A DNA stretch of 64,000 nt. It comes from Zoroaster sp. YZ-2022. Its lineage: Eukaryota > Echinodermata > Asteroidea > Forcipulatida > Zoroasteridae. A model generated the notes under the pieces. It was given only the letters and a program-made list of their open reading frames with translations, was not told where the DNA came from and searched no databases. Shown here in pieces: positions 23,690 to 35,899 of the stretch. How positions within the stretch are numbered: position 1 is the first letter of the stretch; the number at the start of each line of letters is the position of its first letter. Location: positions 3,891,423 through 3,955,422 of the forward strand of contig CM055827.1 of assembly GCA_029582265.1 (NCBI GenBank). Reading direction: 5' to 3'. The translations under genes and the position numbers were made by a program.

Positions 23690-24035
23690 AGGCCAAAAAA
23701 AAAAAGTCTCCGGTTTCTGGTCATTGGTTGGCTTCAAAATCGGTACATTGATGCATTTTTTATTTTTTCGGCCATCATTTTTTTTTTTGCCAACAGGGAA
23801 ATACGTGATACATTGTATACGCGGGGACCAAATTTCCCATATACAAAGTATGGTGGCTAAGAGAGGCCTAACAAATCTGGCAAACATAGTCGTACCCCTA
23901 TGTGAAAAAGTCGTTTAAAGCACAGCACAGCAGAATTCCAATCGATCCAGCAATTTTGGCTGCAATTGGACATCGTTTCATAGCACACAAAAAATGCCGA
24001 AGCGCGGGTCTGAGGCGATGCATGCGGAGACCAGA
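23690..24035 (+). repeat. Dispersed repeat, GTCTCCGGTTTCTGG family, copy 2
   Basis: The most complete copy of the family: AAAAAGTCTCCGGTTTCTGG, AAATACGTGATACATTGTAT, CATATACAAAGTATGGTGGC, GAATTCCAATCGATCCAGC. At 23809-23817 it has TACATTGTA where the 8.3 kb copy has a simple TA. Confidence 0.8.
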
Positions 24036-24689
24036 CACCTATACAGGCCTTATACAGTCCATGTACATTGTACTACATGTACATTGTGTACATGTAGGTG
24101 TGAAGTGAATAAAATATTGAACTTTGAACACATTGTACATGATTGTTTGCTCTACTTTGGCCACTGGTGATTTACCTTCAAACTATTCCATGGTCATTTT
24201 GAATGAAAACCAACTTTCAAGTTATTTACTTAAATTTCCCCACATGCTTTTGGATATTAAATAATGGACTACTTAATTAGTCCTTTATTTGTTTTTAAAG
24301 GGAAGGGACAACATTGGTAATTGCAAAATATACATTGTAGGTTCATTTCAATTCCAAGATAAAAAAAAATCAATCTGTGACAGCTTCATCACAGATGAGA
24401 AAACTATATTTTTACAGGATTTCCCTCCCCCCCCAAAAAAAAATTTACGTAACAAATCTTTTTTTATCTAAATATTTGTGTTTAGACAATTTACATTGTT
24501 TATTGTACATGAACATACAGTACTGTATGTAACGTCAGTTTTTAATAGCATCTTGAAGTTTGATCAGGAAAGTAATTTTATGTAGCATTTTAATATACCA
24601 GCCTCAATCTTAACCACGGCCACTGCGGCCATTGACGTGGTTCCCCTCAGAGTTGGCTGCAGTGCCCCTTAAGTTGTCCTTGAAGTTTT

Positions 24690-25375
24690 TATGCAGGCAA
24701 GGCCAAATCCTACAAAATCCTCTTTGTTAAAGTGAAGGATTTTGGAGGATTGGGTATACTTGCCTTTCCATGGTACATGTACATCCATGTTTGTTGTAGT
24801 GATTGCAAAGTCAGTGCTTGGGTCAGTGGACACTGTTTATTGCTCCATGCATGCAGGGAGGGTCCCTGGTAGGGCTGTGCGTTTTCGGATATTTTTGGAA
24901 CCGAAATCAGGAAACTTCGTATACCCGGATACCCGTTTTCATTTTTGTTGAAAACATGCCTCCGGTGGTGTTCAAATACAAATTGACTTTTATAATACAG
25001 AGGATACCATACTATCAATCTTTTCTTTATTGGAGTGTGATCTCTTGAATTTAAAGTTAACTGTCTGCACAAGTGCATTGTTCAAGAGTCACAGATTTCT
25101 GTTTGCACCACTCAAATGTTAAGTTCGAATTTTAAAAAGTCGTTTACGGGTAATTGGAACCGAAAAATTGAACCGGGTAATGACCGTTTCGGTTGGGTAT
25201 CCGGATACCCGGATACCCGGCACAGCCCTAGTCCCTGGCCATGTACATGTATCACAGATTAGAAACACATGTGTGCATAGTACATGTACGTGTCATGTGC
25301 TTGCTTTACTACTGAAGGATTTTTGAGGATTCAGGATATGTGTAAGCAAATGGGCCTAGGGAGTTAGGGTTAAGG
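24690..25375. repeat. AATCCTCCAAAATCC-type repeat carrying a hAT insertion
   Basis: Second copy of the repeat at 1600-2916, ending GGGAGTTAGGGTTAA. It is interrupted at GTCCCTGG by the hAT-like element below, but lacks the L2 insertion of copy 1, so each copy gives the other's empty site. Confidence 0.8.
24870..25230. mobile_element. hAT-like element, CGGATACCCGG family, copy 2
   Basis: TAGGGCTGTGCG to CGGCACAGCCCTA, flanked by a perfect 8-bp duplication GTCCCTGG (24862-24869 and 25231-25238). The paralogous empty site reads GGGTCCTTGGCC at 1852-1863. A non-autonomous element of the hAT superfamily. Confidence 0.9.
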
Positions 25376-25379
25376 TCGA

Positions 25380-26003
25380 GGCCTGATATACATATACGAT
25401 ATAAGGAAAATTGTTCAATGTACACGTACATGTATACACTCATCCAATACCTCATGTACATGTACTAATAATACCAAAAAATCTGCCATTTGGACATTAT
25501 TTTTAGATTCCAGACGTAATCAGAGAGGACATAATTGACCAGAAATAAACCTCTGGCTCGCAAGAATGGCCTTGACTGTTATGGCTAACATGTTCACATG
25601 GAGAGACTAACACTATTCAGTGCATTCATCATGAACAGTACTATAATGTACACTTGCATAGATAAAACTGTTTCATATGGGTTTTGTACAAACTGTAAGC
25701 ATGTACTAACTTGTTTTGATTGTTGTGACTGATTTGTTTTTCTTGCGTGGAAGATAAAAATTGGTGAACACCTGCAATGTAAATACACATTGTACAGTGT
25801 ACCTAATGTACTAGTCCATTGTAATTCTACACAGTTGTGCACAATGCATTAAACTTATCCTTGATTTAAGTGAGTGTTGAATGGTTACAATGGTTGGTTC
25901 AGTGGTGTCCCAAGGGATTATATGCAAACCTTTTCTTTGTTCCGAAATCACCCCCCCCCCACCTCTCTGAACAAAAGGGGGAAGGTATTGAATAAAAGTC
26001 ATT
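25380..26003. other. No gene recognised
   Basis: No supported gene or element; a C run lies at 25949-25960. Confidence 0.4.
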
Positions 26004-26700
26004 TCAAGAGGTTTATGGGTCAGTGTTGGCTCAACTGACAGTGTGGACACATCCTGAGCTGATTAACCCTTTGGCATTAATCAATCAAAGAGCTTGGGTG
26101 GCCTTGAATGGTGTGAGGAACATTCATGAAATTCCTTTATTTTGTGAATATTACATGTACCTTACATTAAATTTTAAAAACAGAATTTATTTTTGATTGA
26201 TTCAATGGGGAAAAGATACACAGCCAATCACTAGACATTGATCTTTCATGTTCAGCACTTATGGCCTGTACATGTACATGTACTTCTTGCCAGGTAGTAA
26301 ATTTGTCCCATTTGAAGAGGTGAAAGTACCAGTTTCCAACAGTGCTGAATTTTCCCCAACAAAGTGCCCCTTGGAGGATGGATTTGGGGTGGTTATGGTT
26401 AACCCTAACCCTCTAGGTATTCTGGCTAGGAACCTTCCTTAACCCTAACCACCCTGAATCCATCAAAATCCATCAAAATCCATCCCCCTGTTTTGGAGGA
26501 TTTCGGCGGATTCAGGATATCTCCACATTGAGCATATGGCGGACTTTGATGGATTCAGGATTTCAATAGTTTTTAACTGCTTGGTCATGTTGGTTGATGT
26601 ATTTTGATGGATTATAGTTACATGTACATGTACTGTACATGTACAGCCAACACTTGTATGTGTTAGATTTTGATGGATTCTATGCAGCAACATACTATAC
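26004..26700. repeat. Segmental duplication block A, first copy
   Basis: About 697 bp, apparently identical to 27541-28238. It contains a fragment of the CCTAGGTATTCTGGC MITE and GGATTTTGATGG words. Part of the A-B-A'-C-B' arrangement at 26.0-30.6 kb. Confidence 0.9.
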
Positions 26701-26704
26701 ATAC

Positions 26705-27543
26705 TATGGCACCCTTGATTGATTAAATGGGGAAAAGTACACAGCCAACTACTAGACATTAAGATGCCCTGACCCCCCCCCCCCCCAAAAAAAAGAAAAA
26801 AAAAGAAAAAAAAGACACACACTCACTCACAACAACAACCACCAAAATTTCTTGTTTTAAAGGGACGGTATCGTCACGAACAACAGGGCATGGAATCGGA
26901 GTGCTTGTTTTATATTAACTGAGTTACTGAAAATAATACCGTACATGTACATAAGGTCATATTACCGTTGCTGCTGCATGAATGAGCCAGTAATTTGCAG
27001 TCACTGTGTTCATCTTAAACTAGGATATTGATTCCATGCCATGTTGTTGAAAGTCTGCTCTGGTCGTGACGATACTGCCCCTTTAAAGGTAAAGTGCAAC
27101 ATTGATAATATGTGACCTGTTACAACGAAATGAGCGTAAAGTCGCATTAAACCATTTCACAGTACAGCGGGAAAGTGAGAAATCAGAGGGAGGTCTAATT
27201 TTGTTTGGTTATTATATTTGCAATTTGTAAATCTCCTTATATCGAATTCCAAATTTTCAGTTCGATCAGACAATTAAAAACCTCAATTCCAGGCCAATTT
27301 CTTTGGTAGCTTTTATCGTGTTCTGACAAACAACTTGAAACAACGACGGACACAAAGCCACAAATCCCCCTCTGGTGGTCTGGGGGGAAATCGCTGTAAC
27401 CCCAATTGTTATCATTGGAAAGCTCTTGTTCTACTGAATCCAGAAATACCAATAACTCAGTTGTTTAAATTTCTGACTTTAAGCTCATTTTGTGGTGACA
27501 GGTCACATATTGGCAAAGTATTCATGCTTACTTTCTTTGAATC
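26705..27543. repeat. Segmental duplication block B, first copy
   Basis: About 839 bp matching 29783-30629 at roughly 99 percent by eye. Differences are mainly homopolymer length, a TAT insertion and a small indel near CTCAGTTGT. It begins with GGCACCC, the head of the SINE that precedes block B', suggesting that this copy lost block C by deletion. Confidence 0.9.
26857..27086. mobile_element. TTAA-flanked MITE, AGGGACGGTATCGTCACGA family
   Basis: TTAAAGGGACGGTATCGTCA at the left and GTGACGATACTGCCCCTTTAA at the right (last four bases TTAA). Internal inverted words CAGGGCATGGAATC and GATTCCATGCC. Lies inside block B; its duplicate is at 29934-30164. Confidence 0.8.
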
Positions 27544-28238
27544 AAGAGGTTTATGGGTCAGTGTTGGCTCAACTGACAGTGTGGACACATCCTGAGCTGA
27601 TTAACCCTTTGGCATTAATCAATCAAAGAGCTTGGGTGGCCTTGAATGGTGTGAGGAACATTCATGAAATTCCTTTATTTTGTGAATATTACATGTACCT
27701 TACATTAAATTTTAAAAACAGAATTTATTTTTGATTGATTCAATGGGGAAAAGATACACAGCCAATCACTAGACATTGATCTTTCATGTTCAGCACTTAT
27801 GGCCTGTACATGTACATGTACTTCTTGCCAGGTAGTAAATTTGTCCCATTTGAAGAGGTGAAAGTACCAGTTTCCAACAGTGCTGAATTTTCCCCAACAA
27901 AGTGCCCCTTGGAGGATGGATTTGGGGTGGTTATGGTTAACCCTAACCCTCTAGGTATTCTGGCTAGGAACCTTCCTTAACCCTAACCACCCTGAATCCA
28001 TCAAAATCCATCAAAATCCATCCCCCTGTTTTGGAGGATTTCGGCGGATTCAGGATATCTCCACATTGAGCATATGGCGGACTTTGATGGATTCAGGATT
28101 TCAATAGTTTTTAACTGCTTGGTCATGTTGGTTGATGTATTTTGATGGATTATAGTTACATGTACATGTACTGTACATGTACAGCCAACACTTGTATGTG
28201 TTAGATTTTGATGGATTCTATGCAGCAACATACTATAC
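27541..28238. repeat. Segmental duplication block A, second copy
   Basis: Starts at TCAAGAGGTTTATGGG directly after block B and matches 26004-26700 without differences that I can see. Confidence 0.9.
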
Positions 28239-28888
28239 AAATTTTCATGTGAGCATGTATCCTGAATCCGCCAAAATCCGCCAGAAATTTAGTGGTGGAT
28301 TTTGGCGGATTCAGGATACATGTATGTCCAATATCTACACTGGCGGATTCTGATGGATTCAGGACACCAGCATTTTGTGTGTGACAAAAATGGTGGATTT
28401 TGGTGGATTCAGGATACTTTCTAGTAAAAATACCCAAGGGGTTAGGGTTAATCCTCCAAAATCCATCAGTGCACTTTTGGAAACATGCCCTTATCTTCAA
28501 AATGCACCATGTATTTTCGTTGATCTTTCATATTCAGCACTTATGGCCTGTACTTCTTGCCAGGTAGTAATTTTGTCCCAACTGAAGAGGTGAAAGTACC
28601 AGTTTCCAACAGTGCTGGATTTTCCCCAAAAAGTGCGTGCCCCTTGGAGGATTTTGCAGGATTTGGGGTGGTTAGGGTTAATCAATCAAAGAGCTTGAGT
28701 GGCCTTGAATGGCCTGAGGAACATCCATGAAGTTCATTTGTTTTGTGAATGTTACCTTATAAAAATACATGTACAATGTACATGTAACTGCACTGATTTT
28801 TTTAATAATAATAATAATAATAATGGACACTTATATCGTTTCGGTTTGCGGTAACACCATGTGTTTATCTCCCTGGAACCTTTCTCAC

Positions 28889-29285
28889 TTAACCCTCCTA
28901 CTATCAGTACAAATTTATGAACAAACCATTGATGCCACTCCAAGCCACTGCTATGGAAGGCAGTGGCTCCTAATGGCTATACTACATACATGTAGTGACA
29001 TAATACCTCATATGTCTGTTGGTTTTAGTGGTTTGTGATTGATGTATTGCAGGGCATACTATTATGTTCCAGTCTCAGTGGCTGTTGGTGGCTTACTCTT
29101 GAGAGTCTGTGTTTACAAAATAACTCCTGAAAATCCCAATGGTCTCCAGTGGCCTCCAGTGGCCTCAGAGTTTTACATACAAGATTACTTAAAAGGGTTA
29201 GTGTGGCTTATATGCATAAATGATATGTGTACAACATATTGGACATTTAGTGGTTGGGATTGGCCTCCATGTGTAGGAGGGTTAA
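28889..29285 (+). mobile_element. TTAA-flanked MITE, CCCTCCTACTA ends with AGTGGCCTCC words
   Basis: TTAACCCTCCTACTATCAG to GTGTAGGAGGGTTAA. It has the same terminal bases as the GACTGG-word family but an unrelated interior made of CAGTGGCC/GGCCACT words. Second copy at 32720-33141, fragment at 23034. Confidence 0.8.
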
Positions 29286-29289
29286 TGAA

Positions 29290-29412
29290 TGTTGAGATAC
29301 GAGTTGTGCGATACGGTTCTTTTCAGAACCTGTACCTCAGCTTCACGTTAGTTGAGATAAACACATGGTGTTATCGCAAACCGAAACGATATCGATATTC
29401 CACCATGCAAAG
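29290..29412 (+). repeat. Hairpin-family repeat, solo copy
   Basis: Hairpin GGTTCTTTTCAGAACC at 29315-29330, then CACATGGTGTTATCGC and CACCATGCAAAGCC. Nearly identical to 12571-12671. Confidence 0.75.
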
Positions 29413-29418
29413 CCTCAA

Positions 29419-29792
29419 AACTTATAATGGACACTTATATTGCGCAGGTATCTGCCAAGTTTGACACTCATGACACATGAACATTATTACCCCTGTCATC
29501 AGGCCAGTTATATCATTCCTAGAACCATCTCAACTCCCTGTGGAGTATGCAGCCCATGCTGCCAAATGTGTAGCGCAACGAGCTTAATCAAACACAATTA
29601 CCATCTCTGCCCTCAAAGGTCCCCATTTATACTCCTGGGTGAAGAGAAGCAATTATAGTTAAGTGTCTTGCTCAGGGACACAAGCACCACGTTCGCGACC
29701 AGGATTTGAACCCACATTCTGACGACTCGGCCATCAGAACACAGCTCCGATGCACTTACATACATATGTAACCACTCGGCCATGGCACCCTT
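29419..29792 (-). mobile_element. tRNA-derived SINE with L2-like tail, diverged copy
   Basis: On the minus strand the tRNA-like head carries an A-box-like TGGCCGAGTGG and a B-box-like GGGTTCAAATCC. The body contains CTTAACTATAATTGCTTCTC and GGAGTTGAGATGG, and the tail GCGCAATATAAG. More decayed than the copy at 45655. Confidence 0.8.
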
Positions 29793-30629
29793 GATTGATT
29801 AAATGGGGAAAAGTACACAGCCAACTACTAGACATTAAGACGCCCTGACCCCCCCCCCCAAAAAAAAAAAGAAAAAAGAAAAAAAAGAAAAGACACACAC
29901 TCACTCACAACAACAACCACCAAAATTTCTTGTTTTAAAGGGACGGTATCGTCACGAACAACAGGGCATGGAATCGGAGTGCTTGTTTTAGATTAACTGA
30001 GTTACTGAAAATAATACCGTACATGTACATAAGGTCATATTACCGTTGCTGCTGCATGAATGAGCCAGTAATTTGCAGTCACTGTGTTCATCTTAAACTA
30101 GGATATTGATTCCATGCCATGTTGTTGAAAGTCTGCTCTGGTCGTGACGATACTGCCCCTTTAAAGGTAAAGTGCAACATTGATAATATGTGACCTGTTA
30201 CAACGAAATGAGCGTAAAGTCGCATTAAACCATTTCACAGTACAGCGGGAAAGTGAGAAATCAGAGGGAGGTCTAATTTTGTTTGGTTATTATATTTGCA
30301 ATTTGTAAATCTCCTTTTATCGAATTCCAAATTTTCAGTTCGATCAGACAATTAAAAACCTCAATTCCAGGCCAATTTCTTTGGTAGCTTTTATCGTGTT
30401 CTGACAAACAACTTGAAACAACGACGGACACAAAGCCACAAATCCCCCTCTGGTGGTCTGGGGGAAATCGCTGTAACCCCAATTGTTATATATCATTGGA
30501 AAGCTCTTGTTCTACTGAATCCAGAAATACCAATAACTCAGAACTTTGTTTAAATTTCTGACTTTAAGCTCATTTTGTGGTGACAGGTCACATATTGGCA
30601 AAGTATTCATGCTTACTTTCTTTGAATCA
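29783..30629. repeat. Segmental duplication block B, second copy
   Basis: About 847 bp matching 26705-27543, including the TTAA-flanked MITE at 29934-30164. Ends at TTTGAATCA, after which the units diverge. Confidence 0.9.
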
Positions 30630-30833
30630 TATGCATACATACAGTGTACATCAACCAACCTACATACAAGTTTCAGCTTATTCAACTTCTGAAAATATTA
30701 TTGGCAATGAATTTAGTAAACATTTATATTTGACTATTGGTTATTTTTTTAATTACCAATCATTTTTTAAATTATCTTTGAAGGCATTATAGACATTCTC
30801 AATAAGCATAACTTTTCTCAGTTTTATTTAGTG

Positions 30834-31054
30834 TTAAAGGGACAGTATCGTCACGATCAACAGGGCATGGAATTGGAATGCTAGTTTTAGATTAACTCGG
30901 TGACTACCGTAATACCCCACATGATAAGGTCATATTACCGTTGCTGCTGCATAAATTAGCCAGTAATTTTAAGTCACTGTGTTAATCTTAAGCTACATGT
31001 AGGACATCGATTCCATGCCCTGTCGAATTAAGTATTGATGATACTGCCCCCTTA
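30834..31054. mobile_element. TTAA MITE, AGGGACAGTATCGTCACGA family, further copy
   Basis: TTAAAGGGACAGTATCGTCA to TGATGATACTGCCCCC. Has TACATGTA at 30994-31001 where other copies read ACTAGGA. Its right TTAA is replaced by TTACCC of the next repeat. Confidence 0.75.
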
Positions 31055-31058
31055 CCCT

Positions 31059-31141
31059 AACTCCCTAGGCATTGTATTAAAACAATAAAAATCCTTCAAA
31101 ATCCTCCAACTGGCTTTGTTGTCTAGGGAGTTAGGGTTAAG
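31059..31141. repeat. Short AATCCTCC-word inverted element
   Basis: CCCTAACTCCCTAGGCATTG on the left and CTAGGGAGTTAGGGTTAA on the right are inverted around AAATCCTCC words. Same right end as the repeats at 2916 and 25375. Confidence 0.6.
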
Positions 31142-31317
31142 TTGATAATAGTATCAAACATACAGTGTACCATGAAATATTTCTGTTTTGAGGTGAAATC
31201 CTTTCTTAAAAAAATTTCAAATGTTATTCCAAATTATTCTGAACTTTGATGATGAACGGCACTAAAATTTCAGGTTATAATGAATACGATGTTCGTGTCC
31301 GCCGATCCAAGTTTCTG

Positions 31318-31495
31318 ATTTCATTTTCACTGTTTTTCTTGATTTCATTTCCACTGATTTCATTTTCACTGTTTTTCATTTTCACTGTTTTTCATTTTCA
31401 CTGTTTTTCATTTTCACTGTTTTTCATTTTCACTGTTTTTCTTGATTTCATTTTCACTGATTTCATTTTCACTGTTTTTCTTGTTAATGACAGCG
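31318..31495. repeat. TTTTCATTTTCACTG simple tandem repeat
   Basis: Irregular tandem array of CATTTTCACTGTTTTT and TTGATTTCATTTTCACTG. It produces a Phe/Ser/Leu-rich frame that continues past the array to 31797 (183 residues), with hydrophobic stretches but no recognisable family; I do not call it a gene. Confidence 0.85.
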
Positions 31496-31799
31496 TATTT
31501 GAGCTGAAACATTCACTTTATCTTCGTTCAGATGAAGTGAATCACAGCATGGTGGGAGTTGTTTACAAGTGGTATATTTTCCACATTTTATTACTTTGTT
31601 ATCCTGTATTCACGACTCCTTCTGGCGAGAACATCTCTGCATTTGTGAAATATTGCGTTATTGTAGTTTGCATTGTAATCTCTCTGGTCATTGCTCTTCA
31701 TGACTCACCTCCAAACATCAGGAATTCACCCTGTGCTTCACGGGAGAAGTTCAGACCTGTCCTTGGCAGCAGTCTGGGCCCCTGGAGTCATCCATAGAA

Positions 31800-32079
31800 C
31801 CAAACAAAATCTATAAATATCTTGTATGCATGGTTTGTGTCAGAGATTGGTGTAGTGAAATATTGCAATCGTGCATCAACAAAGCATCATGTTACATTGT
31901 ACAATGTAAATGTATGTGGTTTGTGAGCTCTTGGTATTGTACAATGTATGATGTGTACATATAGGCATACACTGTACATGATTGTGTTAGTGCATACAGT
32001 TGTACATGTACATGTACATTATACTGTATAGTACAGTGTACAACATGCAAGGAAGGGTGACAACATGTTTATGTGTATA
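31800..32079. other. ACATGT-rich spacer
   Basis: No gene; several TACATGTACATGTA, TACAATGTA and TACTGTA words. Confidence 0.5.
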
Positions 32080-32480
32080 TAATAATAATAGTAATTTAGA
32101 CTTATATAGCGCACGTATCCACCAAACTGGTGCTCAAGGCGCATTACATTATTAGCCCTGCTCATCAGGCGCATTACATTATTAGCCCTGCTCATCAGGC
32201 GCATACTGTAAATCATTCCTGAAACCATCTCAGCTCCCTCGGGAGTATACAGCTCAATTGCTGCCATTTCGGCGCATATCGGGCTAATCAAACACAACAA
32301 CCAACTCTGCCCTCACAGGTGCCCATTTACTCCTCCTGGGTGGAGAGAAGCAATTATGGTAAAGTGTCTTGCGGAAGGACACAAGCACCATGGTCGCGGC
32401 CAGTATTCGAACCCACATTTTGACGACTCGGCCATCAGAACACAAATCCGATGCACTAAACCGCTCGGCCATGGCACTCC
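32080..32480 (-). mobile_element. tRNA-derived SINE with L2-like tail
   Basis: Minus-strand order: tRNA-like head (GCCATGGCCGAGCGGTTTAG as A box region; GGGTTCGAATACTGG as B box region), body with CACTTTACCATAATTGC, then GCGCCTTGAGCACC and GTGCGCTATATAAG and a (TTA)n tail. Internal duplication of AGCAGGGCTAATAATGTAATG. Confidence 0.88.
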
Positions 32481-32719
32481 ATCATGTCCATTGTATGTGT
32501 ACATGTACATGTATGTATGTACAGCATGTTCAATGTTTGAGCACTGCAGACATGCATGTACATGTACATGTACATGTACATGTACATCACTATCAGATTA
32601 AAGGGAAAGTACAGCTTCAAGTCTATTAGTATTACATGCTGTGCTAGTCACGTAGGTGTGCAGTATGTATGCAGTCCACAGCATACCATGTACTTACTCC
32701 TAGAAGAATGGATTTGGGC

Positions 32720-33141
32720 CAAACCCTCCTACAATCAGTGCAATTTTTTAAACGACCCATTCAGGCCACTCCAAGCCATTAGCTGTTGCCAGTGGCCTCC
32801 TATGGTTACCCTTCTGTGCACTGTCACACCACTTCTACAATCAGTGCAGTTTTTGAAACAACCCATTCAGGCCACTCCAAGCCATTAGCTGTTGCCAGTG
32901 GCCTCCTATGGTTACCCTTCTGTGCACTGTCACACCACTGAGATTGCAGGGTAAGGTGGTCTCCCATTGATACATTGCAGGCCATACTAATATGTTCAAA
33001 CATGTACTGTGGCCTTGTGTGGCACACAGTTGATTTTGTCAGATTACTTGGAAAGGACAGCAGGCTTGTATGTACTAAAGGTTGGTGAAAAACATTGAAA
33101 ATTTAGTGGATCGGAGTGGCCTCCGTGTGTAGTAGGGTTAA
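32720..33141 (+). mobile_element. TTAA MITE with AGTGGCCTCC words, second copy
   Basis: AAACCCTCCTACAATCAGTG to GTGTAGTAGGGTTAA. The left TTAA has decayed. About 102 bp (ATCAGTGCA...CACACCACT) is duplicated in tandem inside it. Confidence 0.75.
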
Positions 33142-33209
33142 TAACATTAGTAATAATAAAAACCATTCTTGTGTAGTGCATATCACCGTGAGGTCCCTAT
33201 GTGCTTTTA
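33142..33209 (-). mobile_element. L2-like LINE 3' tail, downstream half of a split element
   Basis: AATAATAAAAACCATTC and GTGTAGTGCATATCACCG form the 3' end (minus strand) of the LINE whose coding end continues at 35900. The two halves are separated by the 33210-35899 element. Confidence 0.7.
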
Positions 33210-35899
33210 TATGGGTCACTCCATGAACCTGGGACACATGGGTACATTGCTACCTTGTAGTTATTTAACCATGTTTAAGTTGTTGGTGTTAAATGTTTCA
33301 AGGTAATTATTTTTTTATAATGAAAGCTGGTATAGAAAAGTAGCTTTTGAGGAAAAGAGAGATTTTTTTTTTCTTTTGTTTTATTTTATATGACCGAAAA
33401 TTTGTCCGTGTCCAGTGCCATTTTTTATAAAAAATTGTGACATACAAAGTGTTCCAATTTTATCTCCGTATTTTCAAAGAAAATCTACTGCGAACCCACA
33501 CAAACCATGCTTATCCGTTTTTTTACTTTTCAAATAGCATATAAATAATAAAATATTAGTTTAAAAATGTTCAGATTTCCAACGCCATATCGGTGAATTC
33601 ACGCGTACCGACGCTACATGGGGTGTCCGCGTAAAATAAACACGTAGCATCGGTATTCCCCACTGCTCACGACTCGAAAGATATACTTTCATTGGGGGAA
33701 TCTTGTTTCACGGCTTTAAAAACATCCATAAATCACAATGAGAAGTAAAAACTTGAAGTGTGATTGCAAATTTCCATGCGATTGGGAAATATACGATCGG
33801 TTGTTATTTGGGTGTCCGCGAGTGAAATGTAGCGTCGGTAACGAAAACGCTTCCGCATAAATAAAACACCACCCATTTTGAAATGGTACCGGCCATAGGT
33901 TGACCTCGGGAGGTCATGGCACTCGTTTGAACCAATACCTGTGGCAAAACCGCTTACATAAGCACAGTACGATTGACTGTGTGTGGGGTGTCCGCATGTA
34001 GCGTCGGTGTCCCGGAACTACCACGAGGATTGTTCCGTTCCCGTATCACTATTTACGGCATTCGGGAATGTCGAACGTAGTCCCGCTGGTTACCTGCTTT
34101 CTGCACAACGTACATGTAATCACTACAACGGCAACCAACGAAACGATGACTCATCGCCTGCCACGCGTAACGAATTTTCCTATTGGCTCCTTCCATAGAC
34201 TACGATATAACGAATTTTCCCATTGGCTCTCTGGTACACGCATGGCATAGACTACGATCTACGTAGTGGATTCTGATGTCGCTGGCGCTAAACGTTGCAA
34301 CAGTTTTTTCAGAAGTTTTGAATAAATCTGTGTGTATCGAGGTCCGCTCACTAAAACTGACAATGACCAGACCATTTTCGCTACGAACAATAAAGGTTTT
34401 TAGGTTTCTGTTTCTGTCTGTTTACCAACGATTTTTGCTTAGTTGTGCATTGTGTTTTGTTCTTCAAGATCATACCTCGGCGTATAAGCCGCAGGCAACT
34501 TTTACCGTTTCAAAATCAACGTATAAGCCGCGGCTTATATTCCGGAAATTACGGTACATGTTTTTTTTAAATTTTTTTTTTTACAGTTGACAGAATGTAG
34601 CATTTGTCCTCCTTAATCGAACGGAAACAAGTGGTAATTTCAACAGCAACAAAGGGTGATTTTGAGTGCAAAATTGGCTTGGAGTTTTTAAGTATCGCTG
34701 ATTTCAAAGTTCATCTCATATACTGTCATAGTTGTTTTCCTGGGTCCGGATTTTTCGTAGATCTAAACGATTTTTAGTTTAAATTAATCTTACTTTAGTT
34801 ATTGTTCCAGATAGTCATTTATGACAGACATGGCGCATTATAAATGTACACCATTTATAAACATGTTTTAACTAAAAAATTATTGTAAAACAATTGCACA
34901 AAAAATTAAAAATTATCTACTCTACATGGACATGGTTCATGGTGTCCATGTAGCATAGGTATTTGGGAAAAAAGGGTTAAGTCAAAATTTTAGTCTGATT
35001 AAGTCTAGCATTATATAACAATACATGACTAGTGTATGTTTTAACAAACTGATGTGATGCTATGATTAAACTTTTCTTTAAAGAGAGACAATTAGACAAC
35101 ATTTCAACAATGTATACCTACACTACATGGACACCGTGTCCATTTAGCATAGGTATTGGGAAAATGGTTTGCACAGATGTGTAATTTTAGTCAGAGTAAG
35201 TTTCTATAACCATAGAACATGACTAGTGTATATTACAAACTGATGGGATGCTATGATTAAAACTTCTTTGAAGGGGGACAATAGACAAAGATTTCTACAT
35301 TATATACCTATGCTACATGGACACGGTGTCCATGTAGCATAGGTATTTGGAAAAAGAGGTACTCATAATATCCGATTTTAGTCTGAGCAAGTCTTTATTG
35401 TTATATAACATGATAGTGTATGCTTTTAACAAACTGATGGGATTCTATGATTCACATTTTCTTTAACGAGGAACATGTAACAGAATTTCAAGTAATTATT
35501 GCCAAATTTTGTTAAAAACTATCAAAAAAGCTCAATTGTCATGTCTTGTTAGGGTATTAAGTGGTCAATAATAGTAATGTTAGTTTTATGTTATTATTAC
35601 ACTCCCCTGAAATGGTTATTAAACATTGGATAAAGTTGGAATATGATGAACTGTTTACAAAATAAAACACAAGAAATATGACAAAGGTGTCCATGTAGCA
35701 TAGGTATTTTCACCAGCGTCAATCTCTCATTGAACAAGGATCACTGATGATCAGGAAACAATCAGCAATAATGTGTTTTGATTTTTCTTAATTGAATATT
35801 TGGAGAAACTAAAAATGGTAAAATTATATAAATATATTGATTTTGAAAATTCAACCCTTATGTCACACTTTGTGCCCCAACTTCATGGAGTGACCCATA
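33210..35899. mobile_element. 2.69 kb TA-flanked element with palindromic ATGTAGC words
   Basis: Inverted ends TATGGGTCACTCCATGAA and TTCATGGAGTGACCCATA, bounded by TA on both sides, inserted into an L2-like LINE. The left half repeats GGTGTCCGC with GTAGCGTCGGT (33603, 33650, 33810, 33986). The right half has three tandem units of about 190 bp (34921-35350), each centred on a palindrome CTACATGGACAC/GTGTCCATGTAG followed by CATAGGTATT, plus a half site at 35688. A segment with TATAAGCCGCGGCTTATA (34480-34555) may be a nested repeat. No transposase frame found. Confidence 0.75.

Larger units (their letters stand above)
28239..29782. other. Block C, present only in the second duplication unit
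   Basis: 1.54 kb between A' and B', absent between A and B. It holds GGCGGATT/AATCCGCC words (28260-28400), part of a CCTAGGTATTCTGGC-type MITE (28438-28682), a hairpin-family fragment (28824-28878), a TTAA MITE, a hairpin-family copy and a SINE. Confidence 0.8.

Noticed and set aside
31246..31797. 183-residue hydrophobic frame
   Set aside because: The first half is a TTTTCATTTTCACTG simple repeat; the rest has no recognisable family and no splice context.
32400..32480. Functional tRNA gene on the minus strand (also 45945-46020, 63360-63435)
   Set aside because: A- and B-box-like sequences are present but each is the head of a SINE with body and LINE-like tail; acceptor stem does not pair well.
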